Source: Platynereis dumerilii
Lineage: Eukaryota > Annelida > Polychaeta > Phyllodocida > Nereididae
Assembly: GCA_026936325.1 (NCBI GenBank)
Contig: JAPTHN010000010.1
Coordinates: forward strand, 51,023,283-51,087,282
Direction: 5' to 3'
Length of the DNA: 64,000 nt
Each line of letters begins with the position of its first letter. Position 1 is the stretch's first letter. This document shows, one piece after another, positions 1-10,802 of the stretch. The position numbers were made by a program, and so were the translations under genes. The notes beneath the pieces were generated by a model. The model ran no database searches, had not been told where the DNA came from, and saw only the letters and a list, made by a program, of their open reading frames with translations.

Positions 1-395
1 CATCTTGTTAAACATGAATAAATCTTTCCCACTAATGAAGACCATGAATAAAATCTTTCCCACTCATGTTGACCATGAATCCATCTATCCCACTAATGTG
101 GACCATGAATTCGTCTATCCCACTAATTTTGACCATGAATCCATCTATCCCACTAATGATGACCATGAATTCATCTATCCCACTAATGATGACCATGAAT
201 TCATCTATCCCACTAATTTTGACCATGAATCCATCTTTCCCACTAATGTTGACCAAGAATCAATCTTTCCCACTAATTTTGACCATGAATCAAACTTCCC
301 CACTAATTTTGACCATAGATAAATCTTTCCCACTAATGTGGACCATGAATAAATTCTTCCCACTAATGTTGTCCATGGATAAATCTTTTCCAACA
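1..395. repeat. 30-bp minisatellite, about 13 copies
   Basis: A tandem array with a unit close to CCCACTAATGTTGACCATGA plus a variable AT-rich remainder, exactly 30 bp in most copies, so two units fill each 60-base line. Because 30 is a multiple of three and stops are rare, several frames on both strands stay open for 60-113 codons and read as ten-residue repeats. These are not genes. The array begins at or before the left edge of the window. Confidence 0.93.
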
Positions 396-2742
396 AGAAT
401 CAAATAAGGGACCTTCGTAAGAACAGACAAGAGCTCTCTTACTCCGTGGCACCCACCTAAAATATCCAACACACAAGATAGCCTCTATGCATGTACCTGG
501 ACTGATAACATTCCCCATTCTTGCGTTTATGGATTCTCCAGAATTTCAGGTTCACTCACCTACAGTGAATAGAAATCTCCCAGACACAAAATGTCAGAAA
601 AGTCATAAAAGCCAGCCCAGAATTTCAAGCTGGTAGTCACAGAGTTGAGATTCCTCTGAAGAATTTTACCCCTCACTGTTTTATAGGCATTTAAGAAGAT
701 TTTCAGGTTCTATGACGTCACTATAGCCCATCACAATACTTGGAAATAAGTCATAAATCATTTTTGCATATATATATATATGTGTGTGTATCACATGAAG
801 CTTTGGTAAGTAAAGATCGAAGGAAGCCGAGCTGATACCAAACTTCAATAGACATACAGCTAGACAGCTTGACAGACAGACAGACAGGTTTATTCAGCCT
901 TTTAAATTACATATACATATATAGAAATGTTATCAAAGTGGAGTTGGCTTAGGTGGTGCTTGTGATGTCCTGGCTGGACGCCATTCCAAGCTTTTCGAGG
1001 TATATGTCTTGTATCCGGTCATAGGCTGCCATGGAAAAAAATATTTTTATAGATAGATTGTAGAGCATATAATGGAAATGGACTTTTTCAATAATATTGC
1101 TGGGACTGGCATTCAGAAGACTTGGCAATAGGTAAAGTAGTAGTTCAGAGAATGAAATCTAAGCAAAGGACGTCGATGTGATGAACCAGGTCCTGTAATC
1201 TGTTTCCGAGTAGAAATAAAATGGAAACATGGATGGATCAAAAAGGTATGGAAACAGACCAGACCAGATTGACTGGACATCATAGCTGGTCATCTTAACA
1301 TTTCCTTGATAAAGACTGAAAATTTTCCTGCCTGTTTCATACAGGCATTTTTATGGAGACCAGCTTCTTCAGCATGGGGGGAGGAGGGCAATGATTTCAA
1401 AATTCTTTTAGCCCAATGATTGACAAGCATTCTATATACTGGCACACTGAAATAGGATGTGTACTTACTGCTCCTGAGCCTTTCAAATTGATTCTATGTT
1501 CAGTAATCTTTTACACCACAATTTCTTGAAGGCTCGTTGTACCGCCAATAACATACCGCCCACCGTCCCGGAAGTTTCTCTACAGCATCTTGATAACTAG
1601 TCAGGATGCTCTGCAGGTTCATATATGGAACATTGCAAGTTCCCAGAATGCTTTGTGTATGCCTCCTTATTTGTCAGTTTTCTGAACTGACAGTCCTTTT
1701 TAAAATTTTGACTATAGTTGCTTATTTGTTATCAAGAAGTTAAGCTGATGTTTAAATCATTATTAGATGAAAATTGGAAACATTTGAAGATCTACTGCTA
1801 AAAAGATAGAAAATGCATCCTAGAAAATTGGTGTAAATGTGACAGTACCCCCCAACTGAAATCTAAAATTCTGTTTTGCATCATAACGGATTAGCCATTC
1901 AAAGTAGGATTAAACAGGATAACCCGGCTTTTCTTTTCCTCTTTATTGAAAATGTTTCGAGGTATGTCGCCTGTGTATATAGCGTGTAATGGGTGGTCCA
2001 CAACTGGTTTCAGATCTCCGAATGTCAGTCTGTCACTTCACCTGCAGTTTCCTTCATTTACCACTCAGCGGATCTATCATCAATATCTTTTCATTCTAAA
2101 TTTCATCCTGAAGAGCTAAACAGATCTACAATTCTTCGATCACCCCAGGTACATATCCTGCAAAAGAATGCAATGCAATTTGTTGCATGATTATAAAGGA
2201 GGGATTTAAAAAAAATATTACAACCATCTTCAAATCTCCATATTTCATGATTGCGATCTTATGAAGTGATGTTGCTGTTGTTTCAAGTTATAACCTAAGC
2301 CGCACACATAAAATCTCCCTGGCACACCCTCAAGAAAATTTTAACAGTGTCTTCACCAAATGTTCATAGAACTGTCTATCACCAGGTGATCACTGCTGAA
2401 GTAACTTCACCATGGAGTTGATTCTCACCGTGGTACACCTGAAGAATTTCTGCTACCTGCAACATCAGCTTGAGGTCTGTGGAAGTCTGCAACGTGCAGA
2501 ACCCCACATGTGTGACCTTGGATGCCCTTGGAAAGGTCATTGACCTCGTGACCTCCAACTACACTTAATGCTCCCTCGCTCACTGAATGCTCCCTGCAAT
2601 ATCATGGTTGCCACTGCTGTAACCATGGTGATATTTGATGCAGATGTCTAACTGCTTTCAATGTAACACCGTTGATGTAATCTGATTTCAGAAGTTGCGG
2701 AGTAGTTAGATATGTTTGGTGTATCGAAAATTATAGTTTACA
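396..2742. other. Non-coding stretch upstream of gene A
   Basis: No exon with supported splice sites or homology was found here. It holds a short TA/TG run near 770-790, a GACA-like run near 870-890 and a cluster of nuclear-receptor-like half-sites near 2534-2554, listed separately. Otherwise I see nothing recognisable. Confidence 0.5.
2534..2554. promoter_or_regulatory. Candidate nuclear-receptor response element (IR1 plus DR2)
   Basis: AGGTCA and TGACCT face each other with one base between them (2534-2546), which is an IR1 arrangement. A second TGACCT follows after two bases (2549-2554), giving a DR2. These spacings are classic for nuclear receptor dimers. The site is about 8 kb before the first recognised exon of gene A, and a similar cluster lies upstream of gene B. 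Function is inferred only. Confidence 0.25.
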
Positions 2743-2743
2743 C

Positions 2744-2831
<88 letters not shown>

Positions 2832-2868
2832 TGATTGTTTGATTGATTGATTGATTGATTGATTGATA
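2743..2868. repeat. (GATA)n microsatellite passing into (GATT)n
   Basis: Uninterrupted GATA units run to about 2829 and are followed by GATT/TTGA units to about 2868. Reverse-strand translation gives a meaningless Ile-Tyr-Leu-Ser repeat. Confidence 0.97.
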
Positions 2869-3477
2869 TTTGTAGTCCATTTCTAACATACCTGAGTTCT
2901 GCCCAACCATGTTGGTTTAGTGGCTTGAAGTTATCTGGCATATATAATTTGGTGTCACATTTTTCTGAAACTACTGCCATGTATGGAAAGTCATTTTAAA
3001 ATATTATAGAATGAGTAGCTTGTATTTTACAACATGAATAACTCTAGTCCAGACACAGTCCTTGTTCCCTGCCACATAGACTGGGGTGGAAACCCTCAAA
3101 TGAAGTGAGCTTTTGAAGTGCCTTTTTAACGTTGAATAGCCCACACAGATAGCATGTTTGACTGAAGAGTTGATACCAAACATCAGACAAATCTAGGAAG
3201 GCTTAGGAACTGTGTACTCTGTTGCCATGGAAACGTTGTTGTTTTGTGAAAGAACCCGGAAGCAGAATTGGGGTGAAGAAGCCTTGCTGGTTGCTGGAAT
3301 TTTCAACAAACAGACAGCCTGAAAAAGTAATGCAGATTAGCTGAGATTAGCTCAGATCTCAGACTTAAAGGTGTGGGATGAACAGGATGATCTCTTATCA
3401 GAAAGATGAGACTAATTCACAAAAAGCTAATCTATTCTTTGGAAGTGGAAGAAGTTAGATGGACCCTTGAATGTAGC

Positions 3478-3815
3478 TATTGAGTATGTCAAAATGAAGC
3501 AATTTTTCAATTGAGTCAGTCAAAATGAAACGATTTTCTATTGAGTCCATCAAGATGAAGCAATTTTTCAATTGAGTCTGTCAAAATGAAGTGATTTTTC
3601 AATTGAGTCTGTCAAAATGAAGCGATTCTTTAATTTAGTCTGCCAAAATGAAGCGATTTTCTATTGAGTCCATTAAATAAATGAAGTGATTGTTCTATTG
3701 AGTCCTTCAAAATGAAGTGATTTTTCAATTGAGTCCGTCAAAATGAAGTGATTTTTCAATTGAGTCCCTCAAAATCAAGTGATTGTTCTTTTGAGTCGGT
3801 CAAAATGATGAGTGT
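3478..3815. repeat. 31-bp minisatellite, about 11 copies
   Basis: The degenerate unit contains GTCAAAATGAAGTGATTTTT followed by CAATTGAGTCC, with substitutions and a few indels between copies. The unit is not a multiple of three, so no long reading frame results. Confidence 0.9.
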
Positions 3816-5063
3816 GTAATTTGCTGACCTCAAAGCAGCAGGTCATGGGTTTGATTCCAGTAAAGCAACAAAGTGACATGATTCCAGTCATAACCTTCAT
3901 TTTCCATATTACTCTTTCCTTGCAAAAATTTCAAATAGTCGTGTTTCTCAAATTATCCGGCCAGTCAATATTTTTACCCTGTTGTCCCTTTCAGGCCTTT
4001 CTGGAATGTGAAAAGCTGACCTTCAAATTTTAAAATGGCAGAACACTGTGGTTCTCAAATGCTCTTTTTTCAGTCAGGCTTGACATAGACCATATCTGCA
4101 AGAGCACTAGTCTCAACCGGTCTGTTCTGTTGTTATCAATGTGTAGTCAATATCCAGTCATGGCTGTTTGAGTTTAGCGATTCTTTCTGAACAATTTAGT
4201 GTTGTGTTTTGGGTTTGGTTGAGACTTTAGGACACCTTCTCCAGACATTTGATGATTTAGTTGCCCCTAAAGCATCCAGCCCATGCTTCAGAGATCCAAA
4301 TCATGAGAAAACTGTAGTTCTGCAAGCTCAAAAAACTGTCGGAGAGCTAGAAAACTGTGGAAGCCTGTGACAGGAGCGATGCCTCCTTGAGTTAGAGGTC
4401 GAAAAGGTTGAATCCATCTTTTGGCTGTCGTAAAAGTGTCGGTCGTTGGCACTCTCGGTCTTGCATGGCGTGTTTTCGACGTGTCTGCTATTGACAGCTG
4501 TCGTTTCTATAAATTCTATTTTTCCGCGGGGATGAATCCTTTCAATAATTTTTGGCTGATGAGGATTCCATTGTTTTGTCAATACGTTTGAGTAATGTGG
4601 CTGTTTCTCTCCATTTCTCACATTTTTCCAAACATTTGTCAAATGGTCTCGATCAATTATTGTATTGGTTCTCGTTTGAGCAGCGATGCTATAACTCCAA
4701 AACTTCATATCATATCATGCCATTTTACCAAGAAATTTAGCAGTTTGTAGATTTTGACAATAAAGGATTCTCTCTAAATAGACACATATGACAATTGGCA
4801 GAAACGATTTTCTATTGATTTACCCTATATCACTAGTAATTAGAAATTGCTCTGCATTTGTGCAGCTTATCAGTTAATGCAAAAATTTAGGGTTGGTATA
4901 ACTGTTTCCTTTGTCAAGAGCAGATACAGGGTTTCGTGAGTCAATTCAGCCGAATGAGACTTGATTTCAAAAATCACCATTTAAGACATGGCATATGGTA
5001 AAGAGTTCAAATTTGAAAGAATAAAAAACATACATGTTGCTTTTTTGGCAAGGATGTTATTAA

Positions 5064-6345
5064 AGGCACACACTCATCAAATCCTGACTTTCAATAAATA
5101 CACCTTTCATCGGTGGAACTAAGTCTTATAAGCACACGAAGGTAGTTAAAAAAAATTATTGGCAAGTCTGCACTTTGTAAACGACCTGTGAAATTTTGGT
5201 TTTAGACCTCCTTCGTGGGTCACCAGTCAGCTTGCTCATTTAATATGCATGACGTAAGGCTGGGTGGCCCCTCCCTCCCTCAAGCCTAGTCAGCCAAGAG
5301 TGACCACTGCCCATGCAATCATGCATGTCAATGTACACACAGCTGATTGACTGGCCATGCGGAGTTTATGTGTGGTGTCTACATGCAGAAACCCCTGTGG
5401 CAAATGCATCACCCTCCACGAATTCACCCAAAACCCAAGAATACAAGAATTTGTGAAGAATGGGCTAATTTTCTATATAAAATAAATCGAAAGAAGGTAA
5501 ATGCCAATTCATTTTATGGGTGTAGTGTACACTTCAAAGATCGGAATGTGTGTAGTGTACACCTCAAAGATTCCGATCTAACAAATAAATTGGAAGCCAA
5601 TCAGGCTTTAAAAAGACCGAGATTGGTTGATGGAGCCATCCCATCATTTGACTTACTTGACCATTTAGATCACATAGGCCTAATAATGACGTGTGTATGC
5701 ATTATTCAATGGCATGACATTTTACATTCTGTTATTTCAAAAATATGAAGAAAATAAGAGGAAAAATTTTCCAAAAAGTCACATTCATATGATAAGAGCA
5801 AACAAAGTGATGTGAAAAGATACAACATGAATCGCTTAGGACAAAAAAGACCAAACCATTTGCTCACCTGTTGGTAATTTCAAGCATGGCATTATGTGAT
5901 TATGGATCTCAGATGGTTATGCACTGTAAGGTGCTGTCACCACTCGGAATTCATTAGTAACTTACCAGGCATTGACTCATTGGTGTCGATGTTCAACCTA
6001 TTAACTTCAGCAGCTCATCATTGTCAGTCTTACCCAATCCCCTCTCAGGCTCATACAGTGTGCATATAAGGCTGCAAGCCCTTTTCAACCTCACTGCCTG
6101 AATCTAAGCCCTCATCATTCCACATTGCCATTTGTTTACCTTTTACCCTGAATGACGTAGTCTGCTAATTAATAGCTGGCAGGGGTCGCTTCTAATTGTG
6201 CCATCTCTCAGGCCAAAATCAGGAATTAAAATTAGCTTTTTCAGTACTTAATTTTGGTCAAATAGGTGAGCAATTTTGAAGGTGCATATAAAAAAGTCGG
6301 TTTGATTCACATATCAAATAAAAAAAGGTGCACGATTGTGGCCCT
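5064..6345 (+). mobile_element. Kolobok-like DNA transposon, internally deleted
   Basis: The element is flanked on both sides by TTAA (5060-5063 and 6346-6349). Its ends are imperfect inverted repeats: the left begins AGGCACACACTCATC and the right, reverse-complemented, begins AGGGCCACAATCGTG. Inside is an open frame with THAP-type zinc-finger features (5347-5748). TTAA target duplication, ends starting AGG and a THAP-bearing transposase together are traits of the Kolobok superfamily; piggyBac also uses TTAA but carries no THAP domain. At about 1.28 kb it is too short for a full transposase, so it is a non-autonomous remnant. Confidence 0.6.
5347..5748 (+). pseudogene. THAP zinc-finger remnant of a Kolobok-like transposase
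   Basis: The 133-codon frame carries THAP hallmarks: HPKPKNTRICEEW (the region around the invariant Trp), then NSFYGCSVHFKD, which supplies the C-x2-H zinc ligands, then LVDGAIPSF, matching the family's closing proline-containing box. A short in-frame tandem duplication repeats the CSVHxKD stretch, which a working finger should not have. Only a single N-terminal cysteine (MCGVYM) is seen where the family has a C-x(2-4)-C pair. No catalytic transposase domain follows. The TTAA-flanked element around it says transposon origin rather than a host THAP gene. Function was probably lost. Confidence 0.6.
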
Positions 6346-6349
6346 TTAA

Positions 6350-9300
6350 GCTCACTGAATAAATGTCATTTGTCATAAATATTCAGAAATTATCAATTTC
6401 AGAATTTACTTTATATTAAAATTTAATAAATTTTGGTCTTGAATAACAACGCATCACAAGTTTATTAATCATAAAATACTTCATGTTCACACGGCGTGTG
6501 CATGTATGGCAACCGTAGAAACTACTGCATCTTTCCTTCAGACAACAGCTTTTACAGGCCTACAACTAGTACCAGCCAGAGCAGCACTGGCGTAATGAAA
6601 AGGCCCAGAGCCTCTCCACTACCATAAAGAAGAGAATGCCTATTACAAGAGAGGTGATTTCTACTGATGCCACATCCCTGCATCCCTGCTGCTGTGACAT
6701 TGAGTGATGCTTCATCTTCGTGACCATCCTCAGCTCATCAGCTGCTGAATCTAAAACACTGTAGCCACCTATTGGGAGGCTGAGACATCATTCGGGCCTC
6801 TAAGATTCCTCTAAGATTGCTCTAAGACTGGTCTAATACCAAGTAATAGTAGACTAAGACTGCATGCAGTAAGGCTGGCTTTCTTGCATGAATTGTACGG
6901 TGCAATAAGACTACAGACTACCACAGCCCTGACGAGGACTAGTAATAACAGTTATAACTGTTATAACATCCAAAACAAAGAACGGTTACTGTTTTATTGT
7001 ATTAACTACTGAACAAGCACGCAATTAAATCTTAATATTTCATAATATTTTGAGACGATGCTCTAGATCTTAGCCGTGTAGTCTTTGTGATGACATTTGG
7101 TGCACAGTGCCCCTGTTTAGGTGAACAAAGACCCAACTTGGTTAAGAAGGCAAAAAATAGTCCGTGTGAAAACGTCAACAGTTAGGCTAGCGTCGTACAT
7201 TATGAAATGTGGATGGGGCAAATTTGTGGAATAAAGGGATTCACATGTAACAAAAAGTGGATGGTGGAATTTGCATATCGGGACCGAATTTGCTGAATTT
7301 GAAATAGCCTCCTGTTTTGGAAAATCATATTCTTGTTCCTCAACATAGAAAGAAAATTGCATAATTATAATGATTTCCTCCTTGATTGTTCATTTTGGAT
7401 TCTTGCTTCTCTGTATCATCATAGTCAAGATTTTATATTGTGAAGCAATAACCTATCCTTAAGGGGGCTGGGCTTTTACCATACTCACTTAATACACATT
7501 TATGTATTTATTCCAGAGCACCAATTAACGGTAGCTTTTCTTTTCGTGATAAAGTATCATCATTGTAAAATTTAACTTCCTGTTTGAAAACAGAGCCACA
7601 AAATGGATCTATCCTCTTTTAATGGCTATAAATAACTGGCTTCACTTTTTTTAAAGACACCACACGGTTTATAAGGAATCTTTGAAGATTAGACGGAAGC
7701 TGAGGTCTTGGGATTTGTCAAGGTATAGCTCATCAAATCTCCTCTAAGACACAATACTATACATTTAAGGAGCTTTAGTGTCTCATTGCGGAGCCAAAGC
7801 TCTCTCCCGTCACATTAATGTCACTGCGACTCGCTAGATTGACTCTTTAGAAAGTGGCTGCTCCCCGTCTATGGCTCTTTAGACCACGTGCTGGTTGCCA
7901 AGTAACAGACGCCATCTTGAAATGTATACATGTGTGGGCGGTGTAGAGGTCAAGGTCATAGATTAGGTTGTGTTACCAAGTGTCATTGGCAGTGAGCGTT
8001 CAAGAAATCATAGGCATGTATGTAAATGGTTGCCTAGCTTTGTAGCCCGGCTCGGCGCCCGGCTCAGTAGCCCGGCTCAGCCTACACACCGAGGCTACAA
8101 AGAACAAACTACACCCCCATTGATAGCACCGGCAAAGCAGCCTCATTTCTGAGCCCCATTGTCACAATCGCCATGACAACCGGGTCATTCGATTTAGCTT
8201 TTATCCTCCCACCGCAAGAGGAAGACAGATCAAACGCCACAGGGTTCACTCTTCTTCCTGCATGGGGTCCGTAGAGAATAAAGAAAAAAACCAAAAGTGT
8301 AGCCTTGTTTGCGGATGTCATGAACATTGCTTGTCCCGAAAATTGCAGACGCCAAAAAGCATAAAAATGATAACATTGGTTGTCTAACAAGAGTATGCTT
8401 GGTATATTCCACCATCACATCTTAACTCGCCTACACATGAGACAGCCAAATGAAATTGCATATTTCCAATTTAGTGCATGCTTTAGCGGTAAAAATATTT
8501 TTGTCCATTTATTATCGCCATTATTTCGCACAATTTTCCAAACTCAGAAATGATTTTGACTTCATGTAACATTTTTCTGGTTGAGACATCATTGCCAAGA
8601 ATGCATTATTCCATCTTAGGCTCTTAGCTGATCTTCTATCCATGTAGATATCACTATTATGTCAAATATGTCGCAAAATGTATTAGACCAAGCGAAGCCT
8701 GTGAAGGAGTCTTTCTTACCAGTTAGACGAACTCTACCAGTCTACCATGTATGGAACAGCATGAGCTAGGTGTTCTTCTATTCATGGCTGTCTAATTTTG
8801 CAGCCGAATAAGCCCGCTGGGTTATAGGTGTGTATTTTTGCCGGGGGACAGGACCGGTGCACAAAGGGAGTGAAAGAGAGCTCGGGGCTTAGAGGGGGTG
8901 ATAATAGGGAGGGCTAGAAGGGCAGGCGAGGCTTGCAAGGGCCTGATGTATTCACTGGCCACTGATTTGTTTGGCTTGACTGATTTGCACATCTCCCCTG
9001 CCCAATCCTTCTCACCTCCACTAATCTGGAAGACTTCCGCTTGCGCATGCTCACTCCATGTTTCCGCTCCGCAATCCTGCTCCCACAAGCTCTTGCCACA
9101 GGCTTGCGCCACAATCTTGAGCCACAAGCTCTCGCTACAAGCTCTCACCAAAAGAATAGACATGCTCTTGGTCGCAAGTCCTTCCCGCTAAAATATGCTC
9201 TAGTCCTGGCCTTGAAACATGATATAGATTCATGTGGATAGATAGGCATGAAGGTAATAGGGGAGGTAGGAAGCTAGGCTGATACAAAAACTATAGCGAG

Positions 9301-10295
9301 CAACTCAGCAAGGTAGATAGATATTTAACAAGAACAACAGGTAGACAGATGGATAGATAGCAAGAAAATCAGATGGATAGACAGATAAATAGAAATTGAC
9401 ACAGATTAGGAAGAATTTAGGCCCATCGGCTTAATTGACATTACGATCCTACAATGGAAATCGACAGGTCTTTTGTACCTGGTGAGCGGTGTTGTTTAAC
9501 TGCCGGAGACCAACCTTTGCTCGAAAAGATTTCAACAATGGGAAATCATCCTATACAATTAACTCCAGACAAGTCACAATGTCTTTAGCAGTTACCAAAA
9601 ACTAACATGCCTATGACGTCACAACTTCACATTAGAGACTGTTGCCTGCTTGCAGACTGCATGATATTGCTGCTGTTGACTGTTGGTAAGAGCAAGAGAC
9701 AGATTGGAGCAATCAATGAAGACAAACGGCATTTGTCAAAATGTTCTCAGAAAGGTACTAAGATGGGCAATTATACTAAGGTAAAGTCGTAGAGGCAGTG
9801 GTGGAATTTGGAATGGGGAACTAGGGGGAGCTGAGCTCCCTTGAAGGCTTGAGAAAGAAACTGGGGACTGTGCAGTGATACCACCCCCCAATGACTTGTG
9901 CATACGTATCATTATCTTGTTGACTCAATCTATTTAAGCCAATTCAGATGATCTGAATAACGTGAACTAATATTGGTAGCCTAGTGGTTGTTTCAATCAG
10001 CATGGGTGGAATAGCGCCAGCCTGCCGTGTCACCGGACAAGAGCTCCCAACCAAAATTTTCCATTTCCATAATAGGGTAACAGTTCCTTCAACATTTTAG
10101 ATATATTATGTGGATCCATTTATGCTGGGCAGCTTGATGGATAGGCCTTACATAGATAGATAGGAAAGAATGATTTCGAATCTTCCAATAAAAGGAATTG
10201 CTAGGAAGTTATAAATAAAGTTTACGAATTATGAATTACGAACTTTCCTTCGATTATTTTCCTGCAAGCTTGCTCATCCCAGAGGTCCTTCTCCA
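6350..10295. other. Upstream region of gene A with no supported exon
   Basis: Short open frames are scattered on both strands, but none has splice signals and homology together. Features seen are a GC-richer patch near 8040-8110 with repeated GGCTC/CCCGG words, a degenerate repeat of about 13-15 bp built on CACAAGCTCTTGC near 9075-9150, and degenerate GATA words near 9230-9400. The missing N-terminal exon of gene A should lie here or beyond the left edge. I could not identify it. Confidence 0.4.
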
Positions 10296-10462
10296 CACTT
10301 TAAAAAAATTCAGACAAAATTGGTTTTTTAGATTCAAAATGGTTTTTTGAAAAACCAAATTTCAATGCAAAAAACCAACATGGATTTTTTAAAAAACCAT
10401 TTTGAATCTAAAAACCATTTTGAATCTAAAAAACCAATTTTGTCCCGACTTTTTTTAGAGTG
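10296..10462. mobile_element. CACTC foldback MITE, copy 1
   Basis: The ends read CACTTTAAAAA and TTTTTAGAGTG, and each arm of about 80 bp carries GGTTTTTTAGATTCAAAATG and its complement, so the single strand would fold into a long hairpin. Flanks are CA and TA, so a 2-bp duplication is not perfect here. It lies 215 bp before the S1 exon of gene A. Confidence 0.85.
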
Positions 10463-10677
10463 TACATGCCGAAGTTAACGACTCAATCAGTTTTTAACAG
10501 GACAACATCAGTCTGTGGAGACAACAGACAAGGGAATACCGCTTTATACTCAGTTTATCCTCAGTTTACTCACCTAAACGACAGTTTGACTCGCTGCTTA
10601 CACTTAAAGTTCTGTGGGAGGTCGCGAAAAGGTTATTAAAAGGTCGTAGCATTTACGATTCTCTTTTGTCCTTTCAG

Positions 10678-10802
10678 ATGCCGAGGGAAGTCGGTTAAGT
10701 GGCTGGAAAGCAATCCTTTCCAGATTGTCTTGTGTTTCCTGGTGCTTGTGGATGCCGGAGTGGTCATCGCCGAGATCCTTCTGGACCTGCACGCAATAAG
10801 AG
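10678..10802 (+). CDS. Gene A exon: S1 segment
   Basis: The acceptor is CTCTTTTGTCCTTTCAG and the donor GTCAGT. One base completes a split codon, then 41 codons and one trailing base follow. It encodes KWLESNPFQIVLCFLVLVDA and on through GVVIAEILLDLHAIR. It aligns without gaps with human Hv1 S1 and with the 125-nt exon of gene B at 54178-54302. The ATG at its first bases is out of frame and runs into a stop, so it is not the start. Confidence 0.9.

Noticed and set aside
4328-4708. 126-codon minus-strand frame
   Set aside because: Somewhat long, but no family, splice signal or repeat context supports it. The text has a faint resemblance to reverse-transcriptase-element proteins but no motif I can name.
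10678-10700. ATG right after the acceptor of the gene A S1 exon as start codon
   Set aside because: It is out of frame with S1 and meets TAA after six codons. Phase and gene B show the exon is internal.
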